Positions 8,609 through 17,990 of a stretch of 64,000 nucleotides of DNA are shown here, one piece after another. Made by a program: the position numbers and the translations under genes. This DNA comes from Comamonas testosteroni ATCC 11996 (GTDB lineage Bacteria; Pseudomonadota; Gammaproteobacteria; Burkholderiales; Burkholderiaceae_C), in the NCBI RefSeq assembly GCF_000241525.1, contig NZ_AHIL01000059.1:1-64000 (forward strand), in the 5' to 3' direction. How positions within the stretch are numbered: position 1 is the stretch's first letter; every line of letters starts with the position of its first letter. The notes beneath the pieces were generated by a model that saw only the letters and a program-made list of their open reading frames with translations, was not told where the DNA came from and ran no database searches.

Positions 8609-9832
8609 TCAGCTTTGGGACACTCGGATCTGCTCGCGCTCCGCAGCAGCGGCTGCCGAAGCAGTGGCTGCCGGAGCAGCGGCTCCCGGCGAGTACAGAT
8701 TGGCCACGGTTTCTCCAAACGGGCCGCCCGGATTGCCGCCGCCCAGCTTTTCCTGCACGTTGACCGGCAACAGCGGGAAGACCAGCTCGGCAAAGCGATA
8801 GGCTTCCTCGAGATGCGGGTAGCCCGAGAGCACAAAGGTGTCTATGCCCAGATCGGCATATTCCTTGATACGGTCGGCCACAGTCTGGGCGCTTCCCACC
8901 AGTGCCGTGCCCGCGCCGCCACGCACCAGACCCACGCCAGCCCATAGATTGGGGCTGATCTCCAGGTCCTTGCGGCTACGCTTGGTGCCACCCGCATGCA
9001 GCTGGGCCATGCGGCGCTGGCCTTCGGAGTCCATGCGCGCAAACGCGGCCTGGGCCTGTACCACGGTCTCGTCCTTGAGGCGGCTGATCAAGCGCTCGGC
9101 GTCGGCCCATGCCTCCTCATCGGTCTCGCGCACAATCACATGCAGGCGGATGCCGAACTTGACCTTGCGGCCACGGCGCTCGGCCTTCTCGCGCACGTCG
9201 GCAATCTTTTTGGCGACTTCGGCCGGCGGCTCGCCCCAGGTCAGATAGGCATCGACCTGCTCTGCCGCCAGCTCATGGGCGGCAGGCGAAGAGCCGCCGA
9301 AATACACTGGCGGATAGGGTTTTTGCAGCGGCGGGAACAGCAGCTTGGCCCCCTTGACCTGCAGATGCCGACCTTCGAAATCCAGCGACTTTCCCTCATG
9401 GCTGCGTGCCAGAATCTCGCGCCAGATCTCGATGAACTCGGCCGATTGTTCATAGCGCGTCGCATGATCGAGTAACACGCCATCACCCTCCAGCTCGGCC
9501 TGATCGCCGCCGGTGACCAGATTGATCAGCAGACGTCCACCCGAGAGGCGGTCAAAGCTGGCCGCCATGCGCGCAGCCAGGCTGGGCTGATGCAGTCCTG
9601 GACGCACGGCCACCAGAAACTTCAGGCGCTTGGTGACGGGCAGCAGACTGGACGCCACTACCCAGGGATCTTCGCAGGAGCGGCCCGTGGGAATCAGCAC
9701 GCCTTCGTAACCCAGGCTGTCGGCTGCCACGGCCACCTGCTTGACATAGTCATGGTTCAGCTGGCGTGCGCCTTCGCTGCTGCCCAGGTAGCGGGCATCA
9801 CCATGGGTGGGAATGAACCAGAACACTTGCAT
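8609..9832 (-). CDS. ssuD: FMNH2-dependent alkanesulfonate monooxygenase
   Basis: SsuD cleaves C1-C14 alkanesulfonates to aldehyde and sulfite with O2 and FMNH2 supplied by SsuE. The 407-residue protein shows the bacterial luciferase-like TIM barrel. Family landmarks are [17 protein letters not shown] at the start, [33 protein letters not shown] and the flexible-loop region around [11 protein letters not shown]. It is slightly longer than E. coli SsuD because of an Ala-rich C-terminal tail ([15 protein letters not shown]). The start has an AAGGAG site. Confidence 0.96.
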   Translation of the reverse strand: MQVFWFIPTHGDARYLGSSEGARQLNHDYVKQVAVAADSLGYEGVLIPTGRSCEDPWVVASSLLPVTKRLKFLVAVRPGLHQPSLAARMAASFDRLSGGRLLINLVTGGDQAELEGDGVLLDHATRYEQSAEFIEIWREILARSHEGKSLDFEGRHLQVKGAKLLFPPLQKPYPPVYFGGSSPAAHELAAEQVDAYLTWGEPPAEVAKKIADVREKAERRGRKVKFGIRLHVIVRETDEEAWADAERLISRLKDETVVQAQAAFARMDSEGQRRMAQLHAGGTKRSRKDLEISPNLWAGVGLVRGGAGTALVGSAQTVADRIKEYADLGIDTFVLSGYPHLEEAYRFAELVFPLLPVNVQEKLGGGNPGGPFGETVANLYSPGAAAPAATASAAAAAEREQIRVSQS

Positions 9833-9855
9833 GACGAAATCTCCTTGAACCTGAT

Positions 9856-10938
9856 TTAGAACCTGGATGCCACGGCGGGCGTGATGGATGAAGCGGCGGG
9901 GCTCGCCTGGCCATAGCCTGCGTATTCAGCCGCTGTGGGCTGCCAGACGATCTCGGCCACCTTCACCTGGCGTGGAATCACGCCCAGTCGAAAAAAGGCA
10001 TCGGCCACGCGCTGCTGCTCGACCACGATGGCGGGATTGAGCAGCGTGGTCGGCGAGCTGGGCCTGCGGCCGATGAAGCGGCTGACCACATTCGCATCCA
10101 GCCCGCTGAAAGCGGCCAGCAGTTGCACGGCCTCCTTGCGCGAGGCCTGCACCAGCTGGTCGGCACGCGTGAGCTCGTCGAACAAAGCCTTGATGAGCTG
10201 GGGATGGTGCTCGACCAGGCCGCGCGAGGCCAGATAGAACGAGTTGTTGCCCGTCAGGCCCTCGCCGCTGCTGAGCGCGCGTGTTCGGATGCTCAGCTCG
10301 GTGGCCGCATAGAACGGGTCCCAGATGGCCCAGGCATCGACGCTTGCGCGCTCGAACGCTGCACGCGCATCGGCCGGGGCCAGATACACAGGCTGAATAT
10401 CGGCCCAGGCAATACCGGCCTTGTCCAGCGCACGCACCAGCAGGTAATGGGCGCTTGAGCCTTTTTGCAGCGCCACGCGCCTGCCTTTGAGGTCGGCCAG
10501 GGTCTTCAGCGGCGAATCGGCGAGCACCAGAATGGCCGAGCTTTCGGGCTTGGGCGGCTCGGCCCCTACATAGCGCAGGTCCTTGCCCGCAGCCTGGGCA
10601 AACACAGGCGGAGAATCGCCGGTCAAGCCGAAGTCCAGGCTTCCGGCCGACAGCGCCTCCAGCAACTGCGGCCCGGCTGGAAACTCCAGCCAGCTGATCT
10701 TGGTGCCTGGAAAGCGCTTTTCCAGAACGCCATGCTGCTTGAGCACGACCAGATTGACTGCCGACTTCTGATAGCCGATGCGCAACTGGGCCGGAGCCGC
10801 AACAACCGGCACAGGCTGGGCCAGTGCATCGTTGGCGTAATAGGCGGCCAGGGTCCAGCTGAAAGCCGTGGTGCCCAGCAGTTGCAGAGCCTGGCGACGG
10901 CCGCGATGGAAACGGGGTGAAGAGGATGCTGAACTCAT
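9856..10938 (-). CDS. ssuA: Sulfonate ABC transporter periplasmic binding protein, second paralogue
   Basis: An exported solute-binding protein of the SsuA/TauA family. It opens with a twin-arginine-like basic region and hydrophobic core ([19 protein letters not shown]), ends in an AxA-type cleavage region (DALAQ), and carries the NMT1/SsuA fold with landmarks [33 protein letters not shown] and [13 protein letters not shown]. It shares these positions with the gene just upstream, so the two arose by tandem duplication. The ATG at 10938 is preferred over the TTG at 10962, which would overlap the preceding stop. Confidence 0.9.
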   Translation of the reverse strand: MSSASSSPRFHRGRRQALQLLGTTAFSWTLAAYYANDALAQPVPVVAAPAQLRIGYQKSAVNLVVLKQHGVLEKRFPGTKISWLEFPAGPQLLEALSAGSLDFGLTGDSPPVFAQAAGKDLRYVGAEPPKPESSAILVLADSPLKTLADLKGRRVALQKGSSAHYLLVRALDKAGIAWADIQPVYLAPADARAAFERASVDAWAIWDPFYAATELSIRTRALSSGEGLTGNNSFYLASRGLVEHHPQLIKALFDELTRADQLVQASRKEAVQLLAAFSGLDANVVSRFIGRRPSSPTTLLNPAIVVEQQRVADAFFRLGVIPRQVKVAEIVWQPTAAEYAGYGQASPAASSITPAVASRF

Positions 10939-10958
10939 GGCAATGACCTTTTCATGAA

Positions 10959-11981
10959 TCAACGGCTGGCCAGCAAGTCCACGGGCGCGGCATGCAGCAA
11001 ATTGAGCTTCTTGGGGATCAGCTTGAGATCGAAGAAGGTGTCGGCAATCTTTTGCTGCTCGCCCAGGATTTCGGCATTCACGGCCTTGGTGCCGAACTCG
11101 GTACGGCTCAGGTACAGCTCGGTCACGGCGGTATCCAGGCCCAGGATCTGCGACAGCTCTGCCGCTGCTGCGCTCTTGTTCTTGCTGGCCCAGGCATCGA
11201 TGGCGGCAATTTCCTCGATCGCGATGCGCAGCACGTCGGCATTGCGGCTCGCATAGTCACGCGAGGTGAAGTAGTAGGCGCGGTTGTTGACCACGCCCTT
11301 GGCATCGGCCAGCAGGCGTGCATCCAGAGCCTTCTGGGCCGAGGCCAGGAACGGGTCCCAGATCACCCAGGCATCGACCGAGCCTTTCTCGAACGCGGCA
11401 CGCGCATCGGGAGGCGCCAGAAAGACCGACTGCACATCACCGTACTTGAGGCCATGCTTTTCCAGCAGCTTGACCAGGAAGTAATGAACGTTGGAGCCCT
11501 TGTTGTAGGCAATGCGCTTGCCCTTGAGGTCGGCCACGCTGCGGATCGCCGAGCCCTTGGGCACGATCACCGCTTCCAGACCGGGACGCGCCACCGTGGC
11601 ACCCGCATAGACCAGGGGTGCACCGGCGGCCTGGGCAAAGATGGGCGGGGCCTCGCCCACATCGCCAAAGTCAATCGAGCCGACATTGAGCGCTTCCAGT
11701 TGCACAGGTCCGGCATTGAACTCAACCCAGCGCACGGCCACGCCCAGCGGGGTCAGGCGCTTTTCCAGGGTGCCGCGATTCTTGAGAATCGACAGCCAGC
11801 CTTTTTGATGGCCCACGCGCAGCACGCGCTGCCCCCCTGCCGTGCCATTGCCCTGCTGCGCATGCAGTCCGCCCGAAGCCAGGGCCAGCGCCGAGGCTGC
11901 CGTACCCGCCAGCCACTGACGGCGTGTGGTGCTCAGCAAATGCGACGAAATGACGACAGAAGTGTTGTTGCGATCGGTCAT
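10959..11981 (-). CDS. ssuA: Sulfonate ABC transporter periplasmic binding protein, first paralogue
   Basis: A 340-residue sulfonate-binding protein. It has a signal with RRQWLAGTAASALALASGGL and a cleavage region at HAQQ. The mature part shows HQKGWLSILKNRGTLE, GSIDFGDVGEAPPIFAQAAG and GSVDAWVIWDPFLASAQ. It ends 20 bases before the second paralogue starts and has an AAGGA ribosome site. The pair may widen the range of sulfonates captured for one permease; that is inferred. TauA-like specificity cannot be excluded, although no tauD is present. Confidence 0.92.
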   Translation of the reverse strand: MTDRNNTSVVISSHLLSTTRRQWLAGTAASALALASGGLHAQQGNGTAGGQRVLRVGHQKGWLSILKNRGTLEKRLTPLGVAVRWVEFNAGPVQLEALNVGSIDFGDVGEAPPIFAQAAGAPLVYAGATVARPGLEAVIVPKGSAIRSVADLKGKRIAYNKGSNVHYFLVKLLEKHGLKYGDVQSVFLAPPDARAAFEKGSVDAWVIWDPFLASAQKALDARLLADAKGVVNNRAYYFTSRDYASRNADVLRIAIEEIAAIDAWASKNKSAAAAELSQILGLDTAVTELYLSRTEFGTKAVNAEILGEQQKIADTFFDLKLIPKKLNLLHAAPVDLLASR

Positions 11982-12114
11982 GAGAAATCAATCCTTGGAG
12001 CTTGCAGTCCACACACTTCAGGCGCACCTTCAGCCTGATTTCAGACGCAACTCGGCCTTCGCAGTGCGGGAACTGCTATCAAAAAAATGGTAAATGCGTC
12101 AACGCTGCGAGAAA

Positions 12115-12203
12115 GGACGGCCAGCAAGGGCCTAGGCGGCCCCGCCGCCCCGCAGCAAAGGTCGTCGTCCCCTGGGGGAAGCGGCAAAGCCGCTCAGGGG
12201 GAC
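12115..12203 (-). repeat. GC-rich dispersed intergenic repeat, copy 3
   Basis: The minus strand reads GTCCCCCTGAGCGGCTTTGC, then CGCTTCCCCCAGGGGACGAC, GGCGGCGGGGCCGCC and CCTTGCTGG. This matches the block order of the copies at 4728 and 7690. It lies between ssuE and the first ssuA. Confidence 0.75.
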
Positions 12204-12207
12204 CTAC

Positions 12208-12804
12208 TTAAACGCTACATCGCACGTCGGAGAACGCGATGCTTTCAAAGTCATTGGCTGCGGCCCATTGGGCACTGCGGCGCAGATCGGTGACCAGCAA
12301 CTGGGCGGCATCCTCGACGCGCCCGGCGATCTCGGGGGCCAGGCCATAACCACCTTCAGGCAGCAGGGGCACACCCTGGTCGGTGGCATAAATGCCGGGC
12401 AGTATGTGGCGTGCGCCAAGCGACTGCAGCACGGGGCGCAGCGCATAGTCCAGCGCCAGCATATGGTGAGGGCTGCCGCCAGTGGCCAGAGGCAGTACCA
12501 GCTTGCCCTTGAGCGCCGTCTGCGGCAACACATCGAGAAAGACCTTGAGCAGGCCGCTATAGGCCGCCTTGTAAACGGGTGTGGCCACTACCACCGCGTC
12601 GGCCTGGGCCACTCTATCGGTCACGGCACGAATCTCGGGGTGATCGAAGCGGGCATGCAACAGGGCTGCAGGGTCCAGCTGGTTGAGCTGCAGCACGGGC
12701 TCGGTGCTCAGGCCCTGTGCCTGCAGGCGGGCAGCCACGGCATTGAGCAGGGCACTGGAGCGCGAAGGCTGCGAGGGACTACCGGCAATCAGCAAAATCG
12801 ACAT
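12208..12804 (-). CDS. ssuE: NADPH-dependent FMN reductase SsuE
   Basis: A 198-residue flavodoxin-fold reductase that supplies FMNH2 to SsuD. The N-terminal phosphate-binding loop is SILLIAGSPSQPSRSSALL, followed by DAVVVATPVYKAAYSGLLK and the family stretch LPLATGGSPHHMLALDYALRP. Length and motifs fit SsuE rather than a general azoreductase. It lies between the sulfate-binding-protein gene and the ssuA pair on the same strand. Confidence 0.94.
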   Translation of the reverse strand: MSILLIAGSPSQPSRSSALLNAVAARLQAQGLSTEPVLQLNQLDPAALLHARFDHPEIRAVTDRVAQADAVVVATPVYKAAYSGLLKVFLDVLPQTALKGKLVLPLATGGSPHHMLALDYALRPVLQSLGARHILPGIYATDQGVPLLPEGGYGLAPEIAGRVEDAAQLLVTDLRRSAQWAAANDFESIAFSDVRCSV

Positions 12805-12872
12805 GGCTTGGCTCTATCTTTTTGTTATTGCAAAGACAGGAGCACTGATCGCGCTCCCGCCCTGCGTTTCAC

Positions 12873-13904
12873 TTATTTCTTGGTGTAGATCTGGTCGAAG
12901 CTGCCGCCGTCGGCAAAGTGGGCCTTGTCTGCCGCTGCCCAGCCGCCAAAAGCCTTGTCGATGGTGAACAGCTCCAGCTTGGGGAACTGGCCGGCAAACT
13001 CGGCAGCCACCTTGGCATCGGTCGGACGGTAGAAGTTCTTGCCAGCGATGCGCTGTGCCTCTTCGGAGTACAGATACTTCAGATAGGCCTCGGCTACCGT
13101 GCGCGTGCCCTTTTTATCGACCACCTTGTCGACCACGGCCACCGAAGGCTCGGCCAGAATGGACAGCGAAGGCGCGACGATCTGGAACTTCTCGGGACCG
13201 AACTCCTTGAGCGCCAGATAGGCCTCGTTCTCCCAGGCCAGCAGCACATCACCCAGACCGCGCTGCACAAAGGTCACGGTGGAGCCGCGCGCGCCGGTGT
13301 CCAGCACGGGCACGTTCTTGTAGAGCTTGGTGATGAAATCCTTGGCCTGCGCATCGCCGCCGTACTTGCGCTTGGCAAATTCCCAGGCCGCCAGATAGTT
13401 CCAGCGCGCACCACCCGAAGTCTTGGGGTTGGGCGTGATCACCTGGATGCCGGGCTTGACCAGATCGTCCCAATCCTTGATGCCCTTGGGATTGCCCTTC
13501 TTGACCAGGAACACGATGGTGGAGCTATACGGCGCGCTGTTGTGCGGCAGGCGCTTTTGCCAGTCGGCCTTGACATTGCCGTTCTTGACCAGGGCGTCGA
13601 TATCGCCGGCCAGGGCCAGCGTGGCCACATCAGCTTCGATGCCGTCGATGATGGAGCGTGCCTGCTTGCCCGAGCCGCCATGCGACTGCTTGATGGTCAC
13701 ATCCTGGTTCTGCGTGGCCTTCCAGTGCTTGGCGAACGCCTGGTTGTAGTTCACATACAGCTCGCGTGTGGGGTCGTAGGAAACGTTGAGCAGTTGAACG
13801 CCGGTTTGCGCAAAAGCGGGCAATGTGGGCAGAGCCGAGAGGGTCAAGCCAGCAATCAGACCGGCAGCCAGAGGAAACTTGATAAAGTTGCGACGATTTT
13901 TCAT
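12873..13904 (-). CDS. sbp: Sulfate/thiosulfate ABC transporter periplasmic binding protein
   Basis: An exported sulfate-binding protein of the Sbp/CysP family, about 343 residues from the ATG at 13904. The signal peptide is [19 protein letters not shown] with cleavage near AFAQT. Mature motifs include [28 protein letters not shown] and [18 protein letters not shown], the last holding sulfate-binding Ser/Gly backbone contacts. No cysTWA permease/ATPase genes are adjacent, so it must work with a transporter encoded elsewhere. As the first gene of the ssu run it probably carries the main sulfur-responsive promoter. An in-frame extension to 13985 is less likely. Confidence 0.93.
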   Translation of the reverse strand: MKNRRNFIKFPLAAGLIAGLTLSALPTLPAFAQTGVQLLNVSYDPTRELYVNYNQAFAKHWKATQNQDVTIKQSHGGSGKQARSIIDGIEADVATLALAGDIDALVKNGNVKADWQKRLPHNSAPYSSTIVFLVKKGNPKGIKDWDDLVKPGIQVITPNPKTSGGARWNYLAAWEFAKRKYGGDAQAKDFITKLYKNVPVLDTGARGSTVTFVQRGLGDVLLAWENEAYLALKEFGPEKFQIVAPSLSILAEPSVAVVDKVVDKKGTRTVAEAYLKYLYSEEAQRIAGKNFYRPTDAKVAAEFAGQFPKLELFTIDKAFGGWAAADKAHFADGGSFDQIYTKK

Positions 13905-14047
13905 TGGACTGTGTTCTTGGAGTGAATGGTTAACGGGCTTCTGCCCCGTTGCTATGCATTCTTGAGCCGCATTCTTAAAACTCAAACTACTAAGATTTCA
14001 GTTTGTTATTACCCAAACATCTGAAATCAACCAAGAGGACCCTACAC

Positions 14048-14323
14048 ATGGCACGTACCGTTCACTGCATCAAGCTTGGTCAAGACGCTGAAGGCCTGGA
14101 TTTCCCTCCTGCCCCGGGCGAACTGGGCAAGCGTATCTATGAAAGCGTGAGCAAGCAGGCCTGGGCCGACTGGCTCAAGCACCAGACCATGCTGATCAAT
14201 GAAAACCGTCTGAACCTGGCCGACGCCCGCGCCCGCCAGTATCTGGCTCGCCAGATGGAAAACCATTTCTTTGGCGGCGGTGCCGATGCCGCAGCCGGCT
14301 ATGTGCCTCCCAGCGCCGAGTAA
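14048..14323 (+). CDS. Fe(II)-trafficking / oxidative damage protection protein, YggX family
   Basis: A 91-residue cytoplasmic protein matching the YggX family in length and motifs ([66 protein letters not shown]). YggX protects iron-sulfur proteins from oxidation and may move Fe(II). The conserved Cys in VHCIKL is present. The ATG at 14048 is preceded by AGAGGACC; an upstream extension is unsupported. The gene is monocistronic with a terminator and is divergent from the sulfate-binding-protein gene. Confidence 0.96.
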   Translation: MARTVHCIKLGQDAEGLDFPPAPGELGKRIYESVSKQAWADWLKHQTMLINENRLNLADARARQYLARQMENHFFGGGADAAAGYVPPSAE

Positions 14324-14344
14324 GTTCTTCTGACTCGGACACCA

Positions 14345-14374
14345 AGCCCCGTGGCCCCTGCCCCGGGGCTTTTT
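14345..14374 (+). terminator. Rho-independent terminator of the YggX gene
   Basis: The 7-bp arms AGCCCCG (14345-14351) and CGGGGCT (14364-14370) are followed by a run of T, 22 bases after the stop codon. Confidence 0.85.
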
Positions 14375-14627
14375 CATGTGTGAATTCGCAGCCGTAGCGA
14401 CGAGGTTGCACGGCCGCTCCACATGCGGCCGGTCAACGAAGACGGCCCAGCCCACAAGAGACACCTGAAAATCCGCATGCTGCGACAATTCGCCTCGCTT
14501 GCGACCCGCTCCATTTCAATGCCATGGCCTCAACCGTCGCCACCGAGCAGCTGATCGACTCCTGCGCATTGCTCCTGGCCGGGCGGCTCTCGCGCGAACC
14601 CCACCCGCGCTGACACATCCATCGTCC

Positions 14628-15791
14628 ATGGCTCTCGATCCCTTCACCCTGCTCGTCCTCTCCGCGGCCATGGCCGCCGCCTCGGCGCTGTACCTGGCTG
14701 CAGAATGGAGCAGCGTTCGCGAACGCTCGCTGCTGCTCTGGAGCGCGGGGTTCACAATCATCGCCGTGGGCAGCGTGCTGGCCCTGCTGCGCTCCAGCGG
14801 CTATGTACTGTTCGGCATCTGGTTCCCGAACGGCTTGCTGATCGTCGCCCACTGGCTGTTCCTGGCCGGCGTTGCCGGATTCACGCGCACCCGGCTGCCG
14901 CGCACCTGGTGGCTGCTGGCCGTCGTCTGGCTGGCAATGCTGTTTCTCCCCGACGGGCCCTGGTGGTCCAAGACGATGCTGGGCATCCAGTCGCTGATGA
15001 TTGCCGTCATCACCTTGCGCGCCGGCCTGCTGCTGCGCCCCCATGGTCGAGCGCTGAGCGTGGGTGCGGCGCAGTTGCGCTTCGTCCTGCTGGCACACGG
15101 CCTGTTCTACCTGGCCAAGGCCGGCTCGGCCGTGGCACCGGACGCTTTCGTCAACCTGGCCAGTTTCCGAGGCGCTGTGATACTGGTTTCCCTGGTGGAA
15201 GGCGTGATGGCGATCATGCTGCTTGCGATGTCCATGACCGGCACCGAGCGCCATCGCCGTGAAGAGCGTATCGCGCAGATCGCCGCCCGCGACCCACTGA
15301 CCGCCCTGGACAACCGCCGAGCACTCTATCTGCGCGCACCTGAGCTGCTACGGCAGTCCTCGCCGGCCAGCCCCGGTGCCCTGCTGCTGATCGACATTGA
15401 CCACTTCAAGCAGGTCAACGACCTGCACGGTCACGATGCCGGCGATCGCCTGCTGGTGACCCTGAGCGACCTCATCCGCGGCTTGCTACCCCATGACGCG
15501 CTGGCAGCGCGACTGGGCGGGGACGAGTTCGTGATTCTGCTGCGCTGTGTCTCCGGCGCCGACGCGCAGGCGCTGGGACAGAACCTGCGCGAGTCGTTCG
15601 CGCAGCACGCGCGCGCCATGTTCGCAACGCCGGAGCCAGTGTCCCTGAGCATCGGTGCAACCTTGTTCGACCAGCCCGAGACCGAGCTGTCACATTGGCT
15701 CAAGCGGGCCGACGAAGCCCTATACGCATCGAAGCGCAAGGGACGGAACCGGATGGAGCTCGCCCCGCTTCCGCTGGGGCGGCCGCAATGA
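14628..15791 (+). CDS. Membrane-bound diguanylate cyclase (GGDEF)
   Basis: A 387-residue protein. About six hydrophobic segments fill residues 5-205 (MALDPFTLLVLSAAMAAASA onward) and a GGDEF domain covers about 220-380. The intact active site RLGGDEFVILLR and the preceding LLLIDIDHFKQVNDLHGHDAGD metal/nucleotide region predict cyclic-di-GMP synthesis. The RxxD inhibitory site expected five residues before GGDEF is not present (LLPHDALAAR instead), so product inhibition may be weak. The ATG at 14628 was chosen because the upstream extension is not hydrophobic and has no ribosome site. The signal sensed is unknown. It could influence the pilus operon, but only by inference. Confidence 0.9.
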   Translation: MALDPFTLLVLSAAMAAASALYLAAEWSSVRERSLLLWSAGFTIIAVGSVLALLRSSGYVLFGIWFPNGLLIVAHWLFLAGVAGFTRTRLPRTWWLLAVVWLAMLFLPDGPWWSKTMLGIQSLMIAVITLRAGLLLRPHGRALSVGAAQLRFVLLAHGLFYLAKAGSAVAPDAFVNLASFRGAVILVSLVEGVMAIMLLAMSMTGTERHRREERIAQIAARDPLTALDNRRALYLRAPELLRQSSPASPGALLLIDIDHFKQVNDLHGHDAGDRLLVTLSDLIRGLLPHDALAARLGGDEFVILLRCVSGADAQALGQNLRESFAQHARAMFATPEPVSLSIGATLFDQPETELSHWLKRADEALYASKRKGRNRMELAPLPLGRPQ

Positions 15792-16169
15792 TGCCCCCTC
15801 GCCTCGACTGAAGCCAGTGCAGCGGCCCGGATGCACTTCACCTTCGGCGGTGCCCTGACCCCATGGTCGTCACCGTGATGCGCACGAAGCGGGTGCTACC
15901 CCAGAGCCTTAGGTATGTCTGCTTCTGGCGGTTGTAGCTGTCGCCATTCGACCCGTTGCGGGCGTTGAGGTGTTGGGGGTAATTGGCGTTATGACGCACA
16001 TTGCAGACGCGTGGCGATGCTCATTAGCCTTGCTGACAAGACGAACGACTGCTGACCCCTTCCCCACATAGCTGGTCGACTCAGACCTTCGACCTCAGTT
16101 ACTCAAGTATCACAAATATTTGAGATTTCTGTGAGGACTTCGAGACCAGGTGCGCTGAAGAATGCACCC
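15792..16169. other. Intergenic region with a repeat-end-like sequence
   Basis: No gene is seen in this stretch of about 380 bases. At 15919-15931 the sequence reads GTCTGCTTCTGGC, resembling the ends of the integrase element at 33975-34841. The last 60 bases before the cytochrome gene are AT-richer and probably hold its promoter. Confidence 0.45.
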
Positions 16170-16823
16170 ATGTCATCCCTCACACATCAACCGCCCAAAC
16201 GCAGTGCTTCTGTGCAACCGCTGTGGTTGCGCATCACCCACTGGCTGAATGCCGTGGCTGTGCTGATCATGGTGATGAGCGGTTGGCGCATCTATAACGC
16301 ATCGCCTATTTTTGACTTCACCTTCCCAAACAGCATCACCTTGGGTGGCTGGTTGGGCGGCGCGCTGCAATGGCATTTCGCAGGTATGTGGTTGTTTGTG
16401 CTCAACGGGCTTGCTTATCTGTTGCTGAACCTGGTCACCGGCAGGTTTGGTCGCCGCATGCTGCCCGTCTCTCCACGAGGCATATTGCGGGACGCTTGGC
16501 TCGCGCTGACGGCTCGCTTGTCCCATGCGGACCTGGGTCATTACAACCAGGTGCAACGTGCCGCCTACCTCTTTGCAGTTGTGGATCTGATATTTCTGGT
16601 GCTCAGTGGTCTCGTGATCTGGAAATCGGTGCAGTTCCCGCTGTTGCGTGAGCTTCTGGGCGGCTACGACATGGCCCGACGCATTCATTTCTATTGCATG
16701 TCGGCCATCGTCTGCTTTGTCGCCGTGCACCTCCTGATGGTCGTGCTGGTTCCTCGCTCACTGCTGGCCATGCTGCTGGGGCGCGCGACATTCCGCCGCA
16801 CCGACAAAGAAAGTACATCATGA
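16170..16823 (+). CDS. Cytochrome b561-type membrane subunit of a molybdopterin oxidoreductase
   Basis: An integral membrane protein of about 217 residues with four main hydrophobic helices. Likely haem-ligand histidines lie in RITHWLNAVAVLIMV, LQWHFAGMWLFVLNG and ARRIHFYCMSAIVCFVAVH. This is the pattern of cytochrome b561/YedZ-like subunits that pass electrons between quinol and a periplasmic molybdoenzyme. Its stop overlaps the start of the next gene (ATGA), so the two are translationally coupled and surely work together. A GTG at 16131 is an alternative start. Confidence 0.88.
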   Translation: MSSLTHQPPKRSASVQPLWLRITHWLNAVAVLIMVMSGWRIYNASPIFDFTFPNSITLGGWLGGALQWHFAGMWLFVLNGLAYLLLNLVTGRFGRRMLPVSPRGILRDAWLALTARLSHADLGHYNQVQRAAYLFAVVDLIFLVLSGLVIWKSVQFPLLRELLGGYDMARRIHFYCMSAIVCFVAVHLLMVVLVPRSLLAMLLGRATFRRTDKESTS

Positions 16824-17602
16824 GCACATCTATCTGGCACAGGGACAACGCAGAAGCCGTCGTCGCGGAAGCTCGCAATCTGATCAACAAGCAATTGCCG
16901 CAAGCATCGCGCAGACAGTTTCTAGCTCGCGGACTTACTTTGGGCGGCTTGGGGTTGCTCAGCGGGTGCAGCATCGACGACAGCCCCACTGCCGAAGCAG
17001 CGTTGACGCGGATCTCGCATTTCAACGATCGGGTTCAGGGTTGGTTGTTCGACTCCTCACGCCTTGCTCCCACTTACCCCGACTCCATGATCACCCGGCC
17101 GTTTCCCTTCAATGCGTTTTACGACGAAAGCAAGGTACCAGAGGTCGATGCGTCCAACTTTCTTTTGGAGGTCACGGGCCTTGTCGCCAACAAGCGCCGT
17201 TGGAAGCTGGATGAGCTGCGTGCCTTGCCACAGTACGCGCAGATTACGCGCCACATCTGTGTGGAGGGCTGGAGCGCCATCGGCAAATGGAGTGGGCCAC
17301 GTTTTGGCGACTTTCTACGCGCCGTGGGGGCGGACCTCAGCGCTCGCTATGTGGGCTTTCAATGTGCCGACGACTACTACACCAGCATCGACATGGCGAC
17401 GGCCTTGCATCCCCAGACCCTGCTCGCGCTCGACTGGGATGGGCAGCCTCTGCCACCCAAGTACGGCTTTCCAATGAAGCTGCGCATGCCCACCAAGCTT
17501 GGCTACAAGAACCCCAAACACATACAGGCCATCTTCGTGAGCAATACCTACAACCGAGGCTACTGGGAAGACCAGGGCTACAACTGGTTCGGCGGCAGCT
17601 GA
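16820..17602 (+). CDS. Sulfite-oxidase-family molybdopterin oxidoreductase, exported
   Basis: A 260-residue exported oxidoreductase. A twin-arginine signal (ASRRQFLARGLTLGGLGLLS) runs into a lipobox-like LLSGC, so it may be Tat-exported and lipid-anchored. The core is the sulfite-oxidase Mo-pterin fold. The presumed molybdenum-ligand Cys is in TRHICVEGWSAIGKW, followed by YVGFQCADDYYTSIDM and KLGYKNPKHIQAIFV. It is shorter than YedY/MsrP (about 330) and lacks a separate dimerisation domain. The substrate is unknown; repair of oxidised methionines or sulfite oxidation are possibilities. It is coupled to the cytochrome gene upstream. Confidence 0.9.
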   Translation: MSTSIWHRDNAEAVVAEARNLINKQLPQASRRQFLARGLTLGGLGLLSGCSIDDSPTAEAALTRISHFNDRVQGWLFDSSRLAPTYPDSMITRPFPFNAFYDESKVPEVDASNFLLEVTGLVANKRRWKLDELRALPQYAQITRHICVEGWSAIGKWSGPRFGDFLRAVGADLSARYVGFQCADDYYTSIDMATALHPQTLLALDWDGQPLPPKYGFPMKLRMPTKLGYKNPKHIQAIFVSNTYNRGYWEDQGYNWFGGS

Positions 17603-17672
17603 AGACGCTTCCCTCTCCGATCTCCACCGCGGCGTATGCCGTCTATTCCACCTGAGCTAAGAAAGTACCATC

Positions 17673-17984
17673 ATGAAACACGCATTCACCACCACCGCGC
17701 TCTCCATGTGTCTGGCACTGAGCGCTACTTCGGTTTTTGCAGCCGATGCTATGAGCAAGGATTCCATGGGCAAAGATCAAATGGCGATGGAGAAGCCGGG
17801 CATGGGCAAGGACTCCAAGCACAAAGATGCCATGGGCATGGACAAAGGAATGGGCAAAGGCGCTATGAGCAAGAGCGACAAGTCCGCCGTGGATCACATG
17901 GGGAAGGACAAGATGTCCAAGGGGGCCATGAACAAGGACGGGATGTCGAAAGACTCCATGTCTAAGGATGGGATGAGCAAGTAA
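17673..17984 (+). CDS. Pentapeptide MXKDX repeat protein, exported
   Basis: A 103-residue protein with a signal peptide (MKHAFTTTALSMCLALSATS, cleavage near VFAAD). The mature part is almost entirely degenerate five-residue units of the form M-(S/G)-K-(D/G)-(S/A/G/Q/K), for example MSKDSMGKDQ and MSKDGMSK. This matches the MXKDX family, whose function is not established. The regularly spaced Met residues would bind soft metals or be easily oxidised. It follows the molybdoenzyme gene on the same strand, 70 bases away, so a link to methionine-sulfoxide repair or metal binding is conceivable but inferred. Confidence 0.9.
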   Translation: MKHAFTTTALSMCLALSATSVFAADAMSKDSMGKDQMAMEKPGMGKDSKHKDAMGMDKGMGKGAMSKSDKSAVDHMGKDKMSKGAMNKDGMSKDSMSKDGMSK

Positions 17985-17990
17985 GCAATA

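Noticed and set aside
10992-13925. Plus-strand open frames of 348 and 335 codons opposite ssuA and sbp
   Set aside because: Both are shadows of exported binding proteins with clear signal peptides on the minus strand.
14433-15254. A 273-codon minus-strand open frame opposite the diguanylate cyclase
   Set aside because: Gln/Gly/Ala-rich shadow of the transmembrane region.
17755-17980. Direct DNA repeats that might suggest a CRISPR-like array
   Set aside because: They are the in-frame codons of the MXKDX pentapeptide repeats, not spacers and repeats.
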